Shown here piece by piece: positions 37,175 through 47,718 of a stretch of 64,000 nucleotides of DNA. Source of the DNA: Nymphaea colorata (taxonomy: Eukaryota; Streptophyta; Magnoliopsida; Nymphaeales; Nymphaeaceae); NCBI RefSeq assembly GCF_008831285.2, contig NC_045144.1, forward strand, positions 8,285,886 through 8,349,885, written 5' to 3'. The stretch's first letter is position 1. Each line of letters begins with the position of its first letter. The translations under genes were made by a program, and so were the position numbers. The notes under the pieces were generated by a model. The model was not told where the DNA came from and ran no database searches. It saw nothing but the letters and a program-made list of their open reading frames with translations.

Positions 37175-38953
37175 CTGCAAATGCCATCCCAGTCATTGCA
37201 ATGCAAAGCAACGTAAAACAATCCATTAATGGAATTTTGTGAATTAATTATGCTAGCACAGGAATAAAGAACTAGTTCTGGTTTTCAGTTCCATTAAGAT
37301 TGTCAAAGAACATCCAGCTGGAAAAAGCACCAGATCTCACTGTCTGTGTGTGCAAAACAACTATAAATAGAAACCGCAGCAGTCAGAAGGAAACAAATTT
37401 TCATTGCTGCCAACACTTTATTGTATTAATACTATGAAAAAATTGCCTTCCTCATGCCTTCAACTAAAAAAGGCCATAAATACATTAAAGTATCTTATAA
37501 TGCAAAAGCAACTTGACATAAGTTAAAACACCTTACACGAAGAAAAAATTATGTAGCCTTCCCTCCACTTGTTTTAAGCCATTAGGTTGCCTACAAAAGC
37601 CAAATATCTCACCATTCCGGCATCTAAATTATCTCCGAAATTCAAATCATTATTGCCATTCACTCGAAATTTAACAGGACAAAAAAGATATTTAAAATGC
37701 AAAGACTGAACTAATATCTTGGTTGTGTCGCACAAATACTTCATTTGGCACTGGAACCCCATCATGGTCATGTCACATAGGTGTCCATATATATACAATA
37801 ATAATAATAATAGTTGTTTAGAAACAATAAAATTAACAACTAACAAGCTATGATTCTATCAATGAGAAAAAAAAAAAGTGGCAGTTGCACATCTGTACCC
37901 AAGTCTAATTTGAAGAGCCATTAAAAAACGCTACGTGGACCTAGACAGTAAACCTTCAAGAAATACTGGGTATAGAATAGTGATGCTGGCACCTAAGAAG
38001 TCATACTCAATCGAAATGGGGAAAATAAAGAGGAAGAAAAAGAAAAACAAGGTCAAAGTAGAGCTTTTAAGAAAACACCAGCTCAATATTCTAGAAGATA
38101 TAACAGACATGGAAAATAAATTTTTGGGTTAAGACTTTGAGTATTTCTTGTTTATGTGTTTAGGCTGCTGCCAAGTGCTTAGGCATATGCTTTCAACTAA
38201 AAAGCTATGTCACATCGGTGTGGAGTGCGGGTTTATATACTGTGCCGATTCAGTAATGTTATTTATTTATTTTTAATAGTCTTATCTATCTATATTTACA
38301 TTTTTAACCATTTTATATTAGGGCTACTTTAGTTGGGTCGCCAAAGACATGTTAACTGCATTATGTGTCGTGTCGGAGCTGCAGCGGCACCCAGCTGTTT
38401 AGGCACACCTATGAGACATAACTGAAAAGACCCCGAACACAACAAATGGTTCATAGACATCACCAAACTAGTGTTGCACACACAACACAATTTAGGAACA
38501 TTCATCTATTACCTTTTGTGATCATGATTGCTTATTTTCCACCAGTTAGTAATTTTCTTCCAAGGTATTATTGTCAACTACATTATTGTTGTAGCTTTTT
38601 TACATAAAATTTTCAGTTACAGTGATTTTACAACTCTCGTCCAAGAGTTAGAACTTGAGATTGTAATAAATAAATAAATAATATAATATATTATAGAATC
38701 GTTTTACATAATCTGATAAAATACGTAGGTTCTGCATTAGTTTTCATTAAAAATCATGTTTAATTCATATTTTTAAGAAATAAAAAAGGATATCTAGTTT
38801 CGATGCATTGTGAGGCACTGATTTTATACGCAATTAATTTTCCTTTCTTCACCAAAACTTAGCATTTATTAAATAAAATAAATAAATCTAATCCATCAAT
38901 TTAGTTTGATTCATTCATATGTTCAAGTGGCTTCAAGGTGGGGAATACTGGTG

Positions 38954-38986
<33 letters not shown>

Positions 38987-39911
38987 GGCAAAAAAATCAT
39001 GCGATATTTTTTATACCACAATACTAACGAGAAAAATAATAAAAATGAAAAAAACTGAAAAAAGTGCCCTTAAAAAAAACGTGAAGAAATAATTTTTTTT
39101 TTGTTTTCACCGCATTTTTTACCTGCCTTTTTCCTTTTTTTCCCTCTTTTTTAAGGTTAGTGACATCAGGAATGTTCCTTTCATTTCATTCTTAGCATCA
39201 CTAAGCCATTCTTTAATGCATTCTTATTAGTTTCTCATCTGTTTGGTTTTACCTAGATTATTTTTTTTATTTTTGTGCCCCAAAAGCTTAATGAGATTTT
39301 CCCAAAATTTCTCAAGAAAAACAATATTGCCGAGAAATACTAGATCATTCATGATGATCATCTAATCTATTATAATGGACGGTAGAGAGAAAAATAAGAA
39401 AAAAAAATGATGGACATTTTCACCATCTAGTATTAGTTCACACCTTTGCTAGACTCACTATTCACTCAATATATATATAAGGTGTTCCCAAACCTACTTA
39501 TGAAAAGTTCGCTTTCATGGATGAACCTACTTATAAAAAGTTCACTTTCAAGGATGATGTGCTCCTTGATTGATTCCATTGTCAGAAATATTTTTTGCTG
39601 GTTCTTCATTGGCAAGGTTTTCCTCATATATTAAAAAAAAATATTTTTCTTTGGAAAATCATCGGAGTTCAAAAATAAAGAATATAGAAAAAATTATGAA
39701 ACTCAGCTTCTACTAAATTTCCAAGAAAAATATCGATGCAAATTTACGGTAGTCATTAAAACATGAAAAGAACAAAATGTTTAAAGTAGACTCTAAAATG
39801 AGTTTCTTACTCATGAGAATCTTTTGGCGATATATTGAAAACTAATGACTCAGTGTGAGGTAGAGTTGTGAACATTGTAAATTTGTTTACAATCGTGTCA
39901 TCTTTTAGGCA
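37175..39911. other. Intergenic or intronic DNA with no recognised gene
   Basis: AT-rich sequence. I looked for the exon that should precede the UBP26-like tail and did not find it. A TA microsatellite lies at 38955-38984. Nothing else is supported. Confidence 0.5.
38955..38984. repeat. (TA)n microsatellite
   Basis: About 15 TA units. Confidence 0.95.
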
Positions 39912-39960
39912 ATTTCTCTTTGCAAGTCTTGTGGGTGTTCTCTTTTGTATGCTTCCGAAG
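39912..39960 (-). repeat. Inverted 49-bp fold-back at the left edge of the pararetrovirus
   Basis: The sequence is the reverse complement of 40687-40735 and ends at CCGAAG, where the forward copy starts. It marks a fold-back or template-switch junction. Confidence 0.85.
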
Positions 39961-40843
39961 AAAGTTTAATGTTTAAAAACCATGATGGTAGCTATACTGT
40001 GAGATTTTTAGACTATAAAGAAAAACAACATAAAGAAGAAAACGAATTTGAAGAATTTCGAAGCCAGATAGAAGATTAAATGGAAGCCTTAGAAAATAAT
40101 TGTATTCTACTTCCTAAGGGATTTGACTTATCAGAAGAAGATATCCTTAGACTAGAAATAAAATTAGTCGCAGAAGAAAAAATTCAAGAGGAAGATAACC
40201 TATACATAGATCCCACGGAAAATATCAGGATAAATAGACTAGAGGATGCTTATATGCAGAATCCAATGAACATCTCAAAAAATCTTATGGAAATAGATAC
40301 CCCAGAATCTTCCTTAGTTACTACAGGGAGATCACCACAAGATCAACAACAACCTCAACAACAAGCACAACCCCCGTCAACTTCACCTGTACTATTCTAT
40401 TTACCTGGACAACCCCCTAGAAGACCTTATGTATGATATAAAGAAAGAGATACCTATACCCCTAAGGGTAAAAGAATGCCTTTAGAAACCATAGACAGAA
40501 AAGATTTAATAGATGAAGGAAGAATTTTGAACATAAGTGCTCATGATCTGTAATTATTACCCTCAGTAATAGACATGTGGTCTCAACGAGTTGCTAGGAA
40601 ATGGGACAGGATGAATCAAGAAATGTGGACAACAGAAGAAATGTACAATTGGGCAGAAAAATTTTTAGGAGAAACCGCTAGAGCATCTTCGGAAGCATAC
40701 AAAAGAGAACACCCACAAGACTTGCAAAGAGAAATCCTTGTAGGCAAAAATATTTATAACTTTACCGATAAAAAACAATTACTCTTACTAGGATACCAAA
40801 CAAATACAGGGTATGATAAACAACAACAAGACTCGATCAGAAA
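39957..40843 (+). pseudogene. Pararetroviral polyprotein segment, copy A
   Basis: 887 bp matching copy B (41409-42295) without length difference. It encodes an acidic and Gln/Pro-rich region of the viral polyprotein between the movement and coat domains. Copy A has an in-frame TAA near 40078 where copy B reads a Tyr codon, and another stop near 40434. It is then joined abruptly to movement-protein sequence at 40844. Confidence 0.7.
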
Positions 40844-41408
40844 TACGCAGAGAAGAAGAAGTTTGTGTAACTACTGAACATCAAAACATTGGCATCGTTA
40901 GTCACAATAGTATTAAACAATTATTACGAAACCATAATAGATTTATCCATATTGGTTTAATAATTATAGGAATTAAGGGTTTAGCCAGAAGAAATCTAGG
41001 AACAAAAGTATTAATCACTTTACTAGATAAGAGATGAGCAAACGATGCTAGGAAGGCCACTATAGCAAGTATGAAAATTGATATGTCTAACAACAAAGGC
41101 ATATTTTATTGTGCACCCGATTTCTTGCTAAGCATAAGAGACCTTGAACATATCATCATAAGAATTCAAACTAAAGGATATTAAACATTTACAGGAAAGC
41201 TAATTTACTTGTAAATGTCAGATTCTTAGGAAAAGTAACTAATAGTAGTACTACAAAGTACAAAATCGATACTAAGGCTATAATCGAATCTATGACTAGT
41301 AAAGGTATCAGGATGATTAAGCCTATGACTATTGATCCTGAAGAATTAGAAGACTTAGATTGGAATATTAGTAAAAATCTCGAAATAAAGACTAATGTCA
41401 AAGTTCCT
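40844..41408 (+). pseudogene. Pararetroviral movement-protein remnant
   Basis: The frame from about 40880 to 41037 contains FIHIGLIIIGIKGLARRNLG followed by a Leu/Asp-Lys-Arg stretch. This is the conserved core of caulimovirid movement proteins, which carry virions through plasmodesmata. A TGA at 41035 and frame changes after it break the gene; related sequence continues into the segment starting at 41292. Confidence 0.7.
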
Positions 41409-42840
41409 GAAGAAAGTTTAATGTTTAAAAACCATGATGGCAGGTATATTGTGAGATTTTTAGACTATAAAGAAAAACAAAATAAAGAAGAAAACGAATC
41501 TGAAGAATTTCGAAGCCAGATAGAAGATTATATGGAAGCTTTAGGAAATAATTGTATTCTACTTCCTAAGGGATTTGACTTATTAGAAGAAGATATCCTT
41601 AGACTAGAAATAAAATTAGTCGCAGAAGGAAAAATTCAAGAGGAAGATAACCTATACATAGATCCCACGAAAAATATCAGGATAAATAGACTAGAGGATG
41701 CTTATATGCAGAAACCAATGAACATCTCAAAAAATCTTATGAAAATAGATGCCCCAGAATCTTCCTTAGTTACTACAGGGAGATCACCACAAGATCAACA
41801 ACAACTTCAACAACAAGCACAACCCCCATCAACTTCACCTGTACTATTCTATTCACCTGAACAACCCTCTATAAGACCTTATGTAGAATATAAAGAAAGA
41901 GATACCTATACACCTAAGGGTAAAAGAATGCCTTTAGAAACCATAGACAGAAAAGATTTAATAGATGAAGGAAGAATTTTGAACATAAGTGCTCATGATC
42001 TGTAATTATTACCCTCAGTAATAGACATGTGGTCTCAACGAGTTGCTAGGAAATGAGACATGATGAATCAAGAAATGTGGACAACAGAAGATATGTACAA
42101 TTGGACAGAAAATTTTTTAGGAGAAACCGTTAGAGCATCTTGGGAAGCATACAAAAGAGAATACCCACAAGACTTGCAAAGAGAAATTCTTTTAGGCAAA
42201 AATATTTATAACTTTACCAATAAAATACAATTACTCTTTCTAGGATACCAACCAAATACAGGGTATAATAAACAACAGCAAGACTCGATCAGAAAACAAG
42301 AGCAACTTCAAATTAAAGACTAGCGCTATATTAAACCTTTTTTACAAGATTTCTTTTATTATAGTTCCTTAGCAGGTTGTTTTTATAATAAAAAGTTAGG
42401 AGAAAGCCTATTTCTCAAGTTACAAGATCCCTTGGGTTCTGAGATTCATAAAAAATATAAAGAAAAAGAGAAGATGCCCCACCTAGATAACATTAGTATA
42501 AGGATTCAATTTATTATTGAAGAATTAGTAAAGAAATGTATTGAGATAACCATTTCCAAACAATTAAAAGGAGAATATAACTTTTGCAAACAAATTTTTA
42601 CACCACAAAGATATGATAGAGAACCTAGACACCCAAAAACTTAAAAGACAAAAGATAAAGATAAACGACGAAGATACTACCTTTGTAAATCTAATGCTAG
42701 AAAACCCTATCTTGACAAACATAGACATGTTAGAAAATATAATACCCAAAGGGATTATAAAAACAAGTTAACATGCTTTACTTGTGGAAGTCCTGAACAT
42801 TTAGCTAAAAACTGTTCAAAACGAAAAAATCTTTACAATC
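41292..42840 (+). pseudogene. Pararetroviral polyprotein segment, copy B, with coat-protein zinc knuckle
   Basis: The first open part (41292-42005, 237 codons) covers the post-movement region. After stops at 42003 and 42056 it resumes with a coat-protein-like helical region (42060-42644), a Lys/Arg-rich patch and a CCHC zinc knuckle CFTCGSPEHLAKNC (42774-42815), which binds nucleic acid. The acidic stretch after the knuckle (to about 43010) fits the end of the capsid region. Several stops and shifts are present. Protease and RT, expected next, are missing. Confidence 0.7.
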
Positions 42841-43020
42841 CTTGTTGACTGTCTAAATGAGGATGTATTAGTTTTAGATGAATATATTAGCGATACTGAA
42901 AGCATCTATAGCATTGTATCTATAGAAGAATCATTTCATGCTCCTAATTCCTCTGACGAAGAACCTTGTAGTGATAGCTGCATGAGTCATAACATAATCG
43001 AATCAAGTAGAAAATATGGA

Positions 43021-43893
43021 GAGTCCTTAACCCTGCAGCCTAACGCTTGTTTAGACTGGAAAAATTTGGCCCTTGTAAGTTATGGTTAAACTTTCCATGG
43101 GTACAGTGCTTCCCATGTAAAACGTAAGCATCATCCGTTTGAGAAGAAACGTGATAAACTTCTCTTTGGAAAAATCCCCCAAGTTAAACATAGGATTTAC
43201 GTTGTAGATGATCGCCTCAAAATCTACCCTGGAAAAACCCTCCAGGATAAATAAGAGTTTTACGTTTGTAAATTTTCGGCTTAAAAATTTACCCTGTGAC
43301 GCACCCCACAGGATAAGCTCTGGGTCACATCCTGAAGCAAATCGTTTCGAGGCACTTTTAGAAGATCGTTGTAGTTGCGGACCTTCTTTATGTAAATAAA
43401 GCAACGTTGCGTGAATAAAGAAGAAGGAATGTTACACGCGTCAAAAAAGTGAACACGTGGCTTGCCATTGAAGAAAAGACGAAGCAGCTACTGTAGCAGT
43501 CACTGTAGCAATTACTGTAGCGCACTGTGGCACTTTTTGGCTTTTTGGACGCGTTCGACTGCCACCTCATCCAGCACACGACAGCTGTCCACCTTCGAGT
43601 TCCTTCGAGTGTAAGTGCTTTTGTTTGTTTGCGTTTAGCTTGTTCGGGAAGAAATGCTATTTCTTTTCCATATTGTAATTTGTTTTCAAGTCCGGTGCCT
43701 ATAAAGGCACCACCCCAGCGTCTGTATCTATCATCCTCACATCTGTCCTCCATCCGACTCCGAATGCTTGCTCCGGAGTGCTTGACTCCCTCTCCCTTCC
43801 CCACTCCACTTCCTTTTCTTCTCCACTCCCATGTTGTTGTAAGAAGCGAACTGGCGCTTTCGTGCAAAAATCCGGCCCCCCTTTATAGCTGGT
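43021..43893 (+). promoter_or_regulatory. Pararetroviral promoter/leader region, forward arm
   Basis: A non-coding region with TATAAA at 43700-43705 sitting between GGTGCC and GGCACC, preceded by repeated CACTGTAGC-type units (43485-43530) and two AATAAA motifs near 43395-43422. Near its 3' end GGTATCA resembles the start of a Met-tRNA primer site. This is the layout of a caulimovirid intergenic region. Confidence 0.6.
43694..43711 (+). promoter_or_regulatory. TATA box inside a 6-bp inverted repeat
   Basis: GGTGCC-TATAAA-GGCACC. The same structure is on the opposite arm at 44992-45009, reading minus. Confidence 0.6.
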
Positions 43894-43899
43894 ATCAAG

Positions 43900-44775
43900 A
43901 TGGCCTCTACAAACCAGTTGCCCCTTGTCTCACACCTAGGATTACCAATCTTTCCACCTGATTCAAATTTGGTCTTTCGAACTTCTTTAGGCCTCATCCT
44001 TGATCTAAAAGATCAGGTCCTTCTAGACAACCTTTGGCAAAACAAAAGAAATCCCTCATACCCAAAAATCCTTTCCTTATTAGCCAGCCATCTCAACTTG
44101 AAAAACAGACAACTTCAATCCAAAACTCTGCCAGAACTCTCCCTGGATCATATACCCCTCCGACCTTAAAGCTTGGATGCTTATCTTACCCTAGAAAGGA
44201 GCCTAAAAGCAGCCCAAGCAGAAATAAGTTGGCGAAAAAAGGAAAAAGAAGAGCTAAATGAAAAAATACAAGCTCTTGAAACAGAGAATAAACTCCTCAG
44301 GTAACATGTTGAAGAAGAAATTAGAAAATTAGGAGAAAAAAGAGAAACAGTTCCCCCAAACATCCCGTTAGTCAAGGAACAAATCTATCATTTGGTGATG
44401 AAGACAAAAAGAAAAGAACAAGTTGACATGCAAAATCTATTAAGGACCATGACACGACATTCAAAGAAGAGAAAGCCTAGTTTGGAATTTGTTTTGCTGA
44501 AACATAGACACAACCCACATGAAGTGGTAGGACCAAGAGATTCAGGGGATAAAACTCCCCTCCAAAACTCTTTTGCAGCAAGGATTTTTAAAACGAATAC
44601 TGGTTACGAAAGAAGAGCAGGTAAAACATCTTGATTTTCATTGGCGATTGGCATACACATTTAGACATTGAAACTATTCCTCCTTCGTATGAATATCCTT
44701 GTGAAGCGAAACATGAAATTACAATCAATATCTACACTTCACTTTTTCCCCTGCAAACTCGTATTCCTGAAGAAA
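43900..44775 (+). pseudogene. Pararetroviral accessory open frame, forward copy
   Basis: It starts MASTNQLPLVSHLGLPIFPP and has a Leu-rich helical part. A later stretch rich in Glu and Lys looks like a coiled coil. Function is not recognised. Stops occur from 44167 on. Relative to the minus-strand copy (47089-45758) it lacks two internal pieces, near 44523 and 44660. It sits as the loop between two inverted promoter arms. Confidence 0.6.
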
Positions 44776-45692
44776 ATACCAGTTATAAAGGGGGGCCGGA
44801 TTTTTGCACGAAAGTGCCGGTTCTCTTCTGATATATAGGGGCCGGATTTTTGCACGAAAGCACCGGTTTGCTTCTTACAACAACATGGGAGTGGAGAAGA
44901 AAATGAAGGGAAGTGAGGAAGGGAGAGGGACTCAAGCACTCGGAGGCGGATGGAGGATAGATGTGAGGATGATGAATACAAACGCTGGGGTGGTGCCTTT
45001 ATAGGCACCGGACTTGAAAACAAATTACAATATGGAAAAGGAATGATTCCTTCCCGAACAAGCTAAACGCAAATAAACAAAAGCAGTTACACTAGAAGGA
45101 ACTCTAAGGTGGACAGCTGTCGTGTGCTGGATGAGGTGGCAGTCGAACGCGTCCAAAAAGTGCTACAGTGCGCTACAGTGTCCGCCGAAGTGCTACAGTA
45201 ACTGCTACAATGACTGCTACAGTAGCCGCTTCGTCTTTTCTTCAATGGCAAGCCACGTGTTCACTTTTTTGACGCGTGTAACATTCCTTCTTCTTTATTC
45301 ACGCAACGTTGCTTTATTTACATAAAGAAGGTCGGCAACTACAACGATCTTTTAGAAGCGCCTCGAAACGATTTGCTTCAGGATGTGACCCAGAGCTTAT
45401 CTTGTGGGGTGCGTCACAGGGTAAATTTTTATGACGAAAATTTACAAACGTAAAACCCATATTTATCATAGAGGGTTTTTCCAGGGTAGATTTTGAGGCG
45501 ATGATCTACAACGCAAATCTTATGTTTAACTTGGGGGATTTTCTCAAAAAGAAGTTTATCACGTTTCTTCTCAAACGGATGATGCTTATGTTTTACATGG
45601 GAAGCACTGTACCCATGAAAAGTTTAACCATAACTTACAAGGGCCAAATTTTTTTGGTCTTAACAAACGTTAGGCTGCAGGGTTAAGGACTC
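44775..45692 (-). promoter_or_regulatory. Pararetroviral promoter/leader region, inverted arm
   Basis: The reverse complement of 43021-43893, with an additional direct duplication of about 44 bp (GGGGCCGGATTTTTGCACGA repeated at about 44790-44860) that accounts for the length difference. The TATA inverted repeat is at 44992-45009. Confidence 0.75.
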
Positions 45693-45757
45693 AGCAGCTC
45701 CATCCCTACTTTTCTCTAGTTGTTTCCAATTTCTTCTTCGTATTGTTCATTATTATC

Positions 45758-47089
45758 TCATTCTCCTTCATCAACAACGTTCCACTCATCTTCATTGTCA
45801 TCTCTATGAATGACTGGTTCGACATTTTGATCTTCACCGGTCCATTCTGCAGGACTACTATCATAGATTTGGCAGAAGTGTTCACAGAGGCCAGAGTTTA
45901 TCTGTAAGATACTTTGGAAAGGAATGTAAAATTTCTCAGTAAGCCAAGTATCTACTAGGAAGATTCGTGTATTTTTATCTTCAGCTACCTTACAAGTAGA
46001 TCTTGTCCACCGGCCATGTTGGTCTACAGCAATTGTATAAGCTCTCCAATGCTTCAGTTGGGAATATACGTCTTCATTAATAAGAAGAGTTCGAAGAGTT
46101 TCTTCAGGAATACGAGTTTGCAGGGGAAAAAGTTTAGTGTAGATATTGATCGTAATTTCATGTTTCGCTTCACAAAGATATTCATACGAAGGAAGAATAG
46201 TTTCAATGTCTAAATTAACATATCCATAAGGCTTTATGTTTCCAATTTTAAACATCCTTCTTAATGTGTATGCCAATTGCCAATGAAAATCAAGATGTTT
46301 TACCTGCTCTTCTTTCATAACCAGTACTCGTTTTAAAAATCCTTACTCCAAAAGAGTTTTGGGGGAAAGTTTTATCCCCTGAATCTCTTGGTCCTGCCAC
46401 TTTCTAAGGTTAAGAGTGGCTTGTATAATGGAAAATTCTTGTGCACATTCACATAAAGAACTTTCTACATGTGGGTTGTGTTTATGTTTCAGCAAAGCAA
46501 ATTCCAAACTAGGCTTTCTGTTCTTTGAATGTCGTGCCATGGTCCTTAATAGATTCTGCATGTCAACTTGTTCTTTTCTTTTTGCCTTCATCACCAAATG
46601 ATAGATTTGTTCCTTGACTAATGGGATGTTTGGGGGAACTGTTTCTCTTTTTTCTCCTAATTTCCTAATTTCTTCTTCAACATGTTACCTAAAGAGTCTA
46701 TTCTCTGTTTTTAGAGCTTGTATTTTTTCATTTAGCTCTTCTTTTTCCTTTTTCCACCAACTTATTTGTGCTTGGTCTGCTTTTTGGCTCATTTCTACGG
46801 TAAGATAAGCATCCAGGCTTTGAGGTCGGAGGGGTATATGATCCAAGGAGAGTTCTGACAGAGTTTTGGATTGAAGTTGCCTGTTTTTCAAGTTGAGATG
46901 GCTGGCTAATAAGGAAATAATTTTTAGGTATGAGGGATTTCTTTTGTTTTGCCAAAGGTTGTCTAGAAGGACATAATCTTTTAGATCAAGGATGAGGCCT
47001 GGAGAAGTTCGAAAGACCAAATTTGAATGAGGTGGGAAGATTGGTAATCCTAGATCTGAGTCAAGGGGCAACTGGTTTGTAGAGGCCAT
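45758..47089 (-). pseudogene. Pararetroviral accessory open frame, minus-strand copy
   Basis: Longer homologue of the frame at 43900. Three open pieces are visible: 47089-46685 (N-terminal region plus Glu/Lys coiled coil), 46597-46343, and 46318-45758 (a folded-looking region with DIETILPSYEYLCEAKHEI and an acidic end). They are separated by stops or shifts. The bases before the ATG (TTCTTACAG, then GACAAG) look like a splice acceptor, consistent with expression from a spliced viral RNA. Function unknown. Confidence 0.55.
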
Positions 47090-47112
47090 CTTGTCCTGTA
47101 AGAAGAAAAATA

Positions 47113-47397
47113 TCAAATGAAACAATGCATTCTATCTTGTCTACCGTGACTAATGTCTACATGTAGAAGTGTCATTTGAAGAACGAGATGAAATGTTTGA
47201 ACCCTTTCTTGTTTCATGTCATCAACTAACTGTTGCATGCTTAAAACAATGTCTAAAAGATCATCACTAATTTTTTTGATCTCGATGGAGAAAGCAGGGT
47301 TAAGGTCATGTAACCTTACTCTGTATTGGTCGAGATAACTTACAATTTTATTAAATTTTCTTATTTCAGATTCATAAACATCAATGTCTCTATTCAT
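47113..47397 (-). pseudogene. Small pararetroviral open frame after RNase H
   Basis: 94 codons starting MNRDIDVYESEIRKFNKIV, predicted mostly helical. It directly follows the RNase H stop and precedes the accessory frame, co-oriented with both. Function not recognised. Confidence 0.5.
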
Positions 47398-47718
47398 CTT
47401 TTAGCAATCTACTTAACATATCGGCTAGACGATTGTTTCTCCTTTTATGTGTTCAAATGTTACTTTATAATTTTGGTTTATAAGGATATCTTTAAAGGAT
47501 ATCCATCTTCTCTGACTTATTCTTTTAGAATTTTTATTTTCGTAAAACTTTACAATAGCATCACAATCGGTCCTAACTTTTATTTCTTTTTTGTTGAGCA
47601 AAAATAAGCGAAAACTATTGAGCCCATATATTACTGCAAGAATTTCTTGATCTATACTACTGGAGAGTCCCTTTTCTTTGTACTGGCCGCTGCTATATCT
47701 GCAGACGACTTCAGTTAC
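47398..47718 (-). pseudogene. Pararetroviral RNase H C-terminal fragment
   Basis: The minus strand reads YSSGQYKEKGLSSSIDQEIL, KVRTDCDAIVKFYENK and a FEHIKG then RLADMLSRL end (across a stop). These are the conserved blocks of caulimovirid RNase H, which removes RNA during reverse transcription. The upstream RT and protease are missing because copia sequence starts at about 47718. Confidence 0.75.

Larger units (their letters stand above)
39912..47718. mobile_element. Rearranged endogenous pararetrovirus (Caulimoviridae-like)
   Basis: A mosaic of decayed pararetroviral sequence: movement-protein motif, coat-protein zinc knuckle, RNase H and two promoter regions. Orientation changes within it: plus for 39957-43893, opposing promoters at 43021-45692, minus for 45758-47702. 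Protease and most of the RT are absent. Stops and frameshifts are scattered through all frames, so it is an inactive remnant. The presence of an extra open frame beyond RNase H recalls the endogenous florendovirus type, but genus is an inference. No integrase or LTR belongs to it. Confidence 0.75.
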
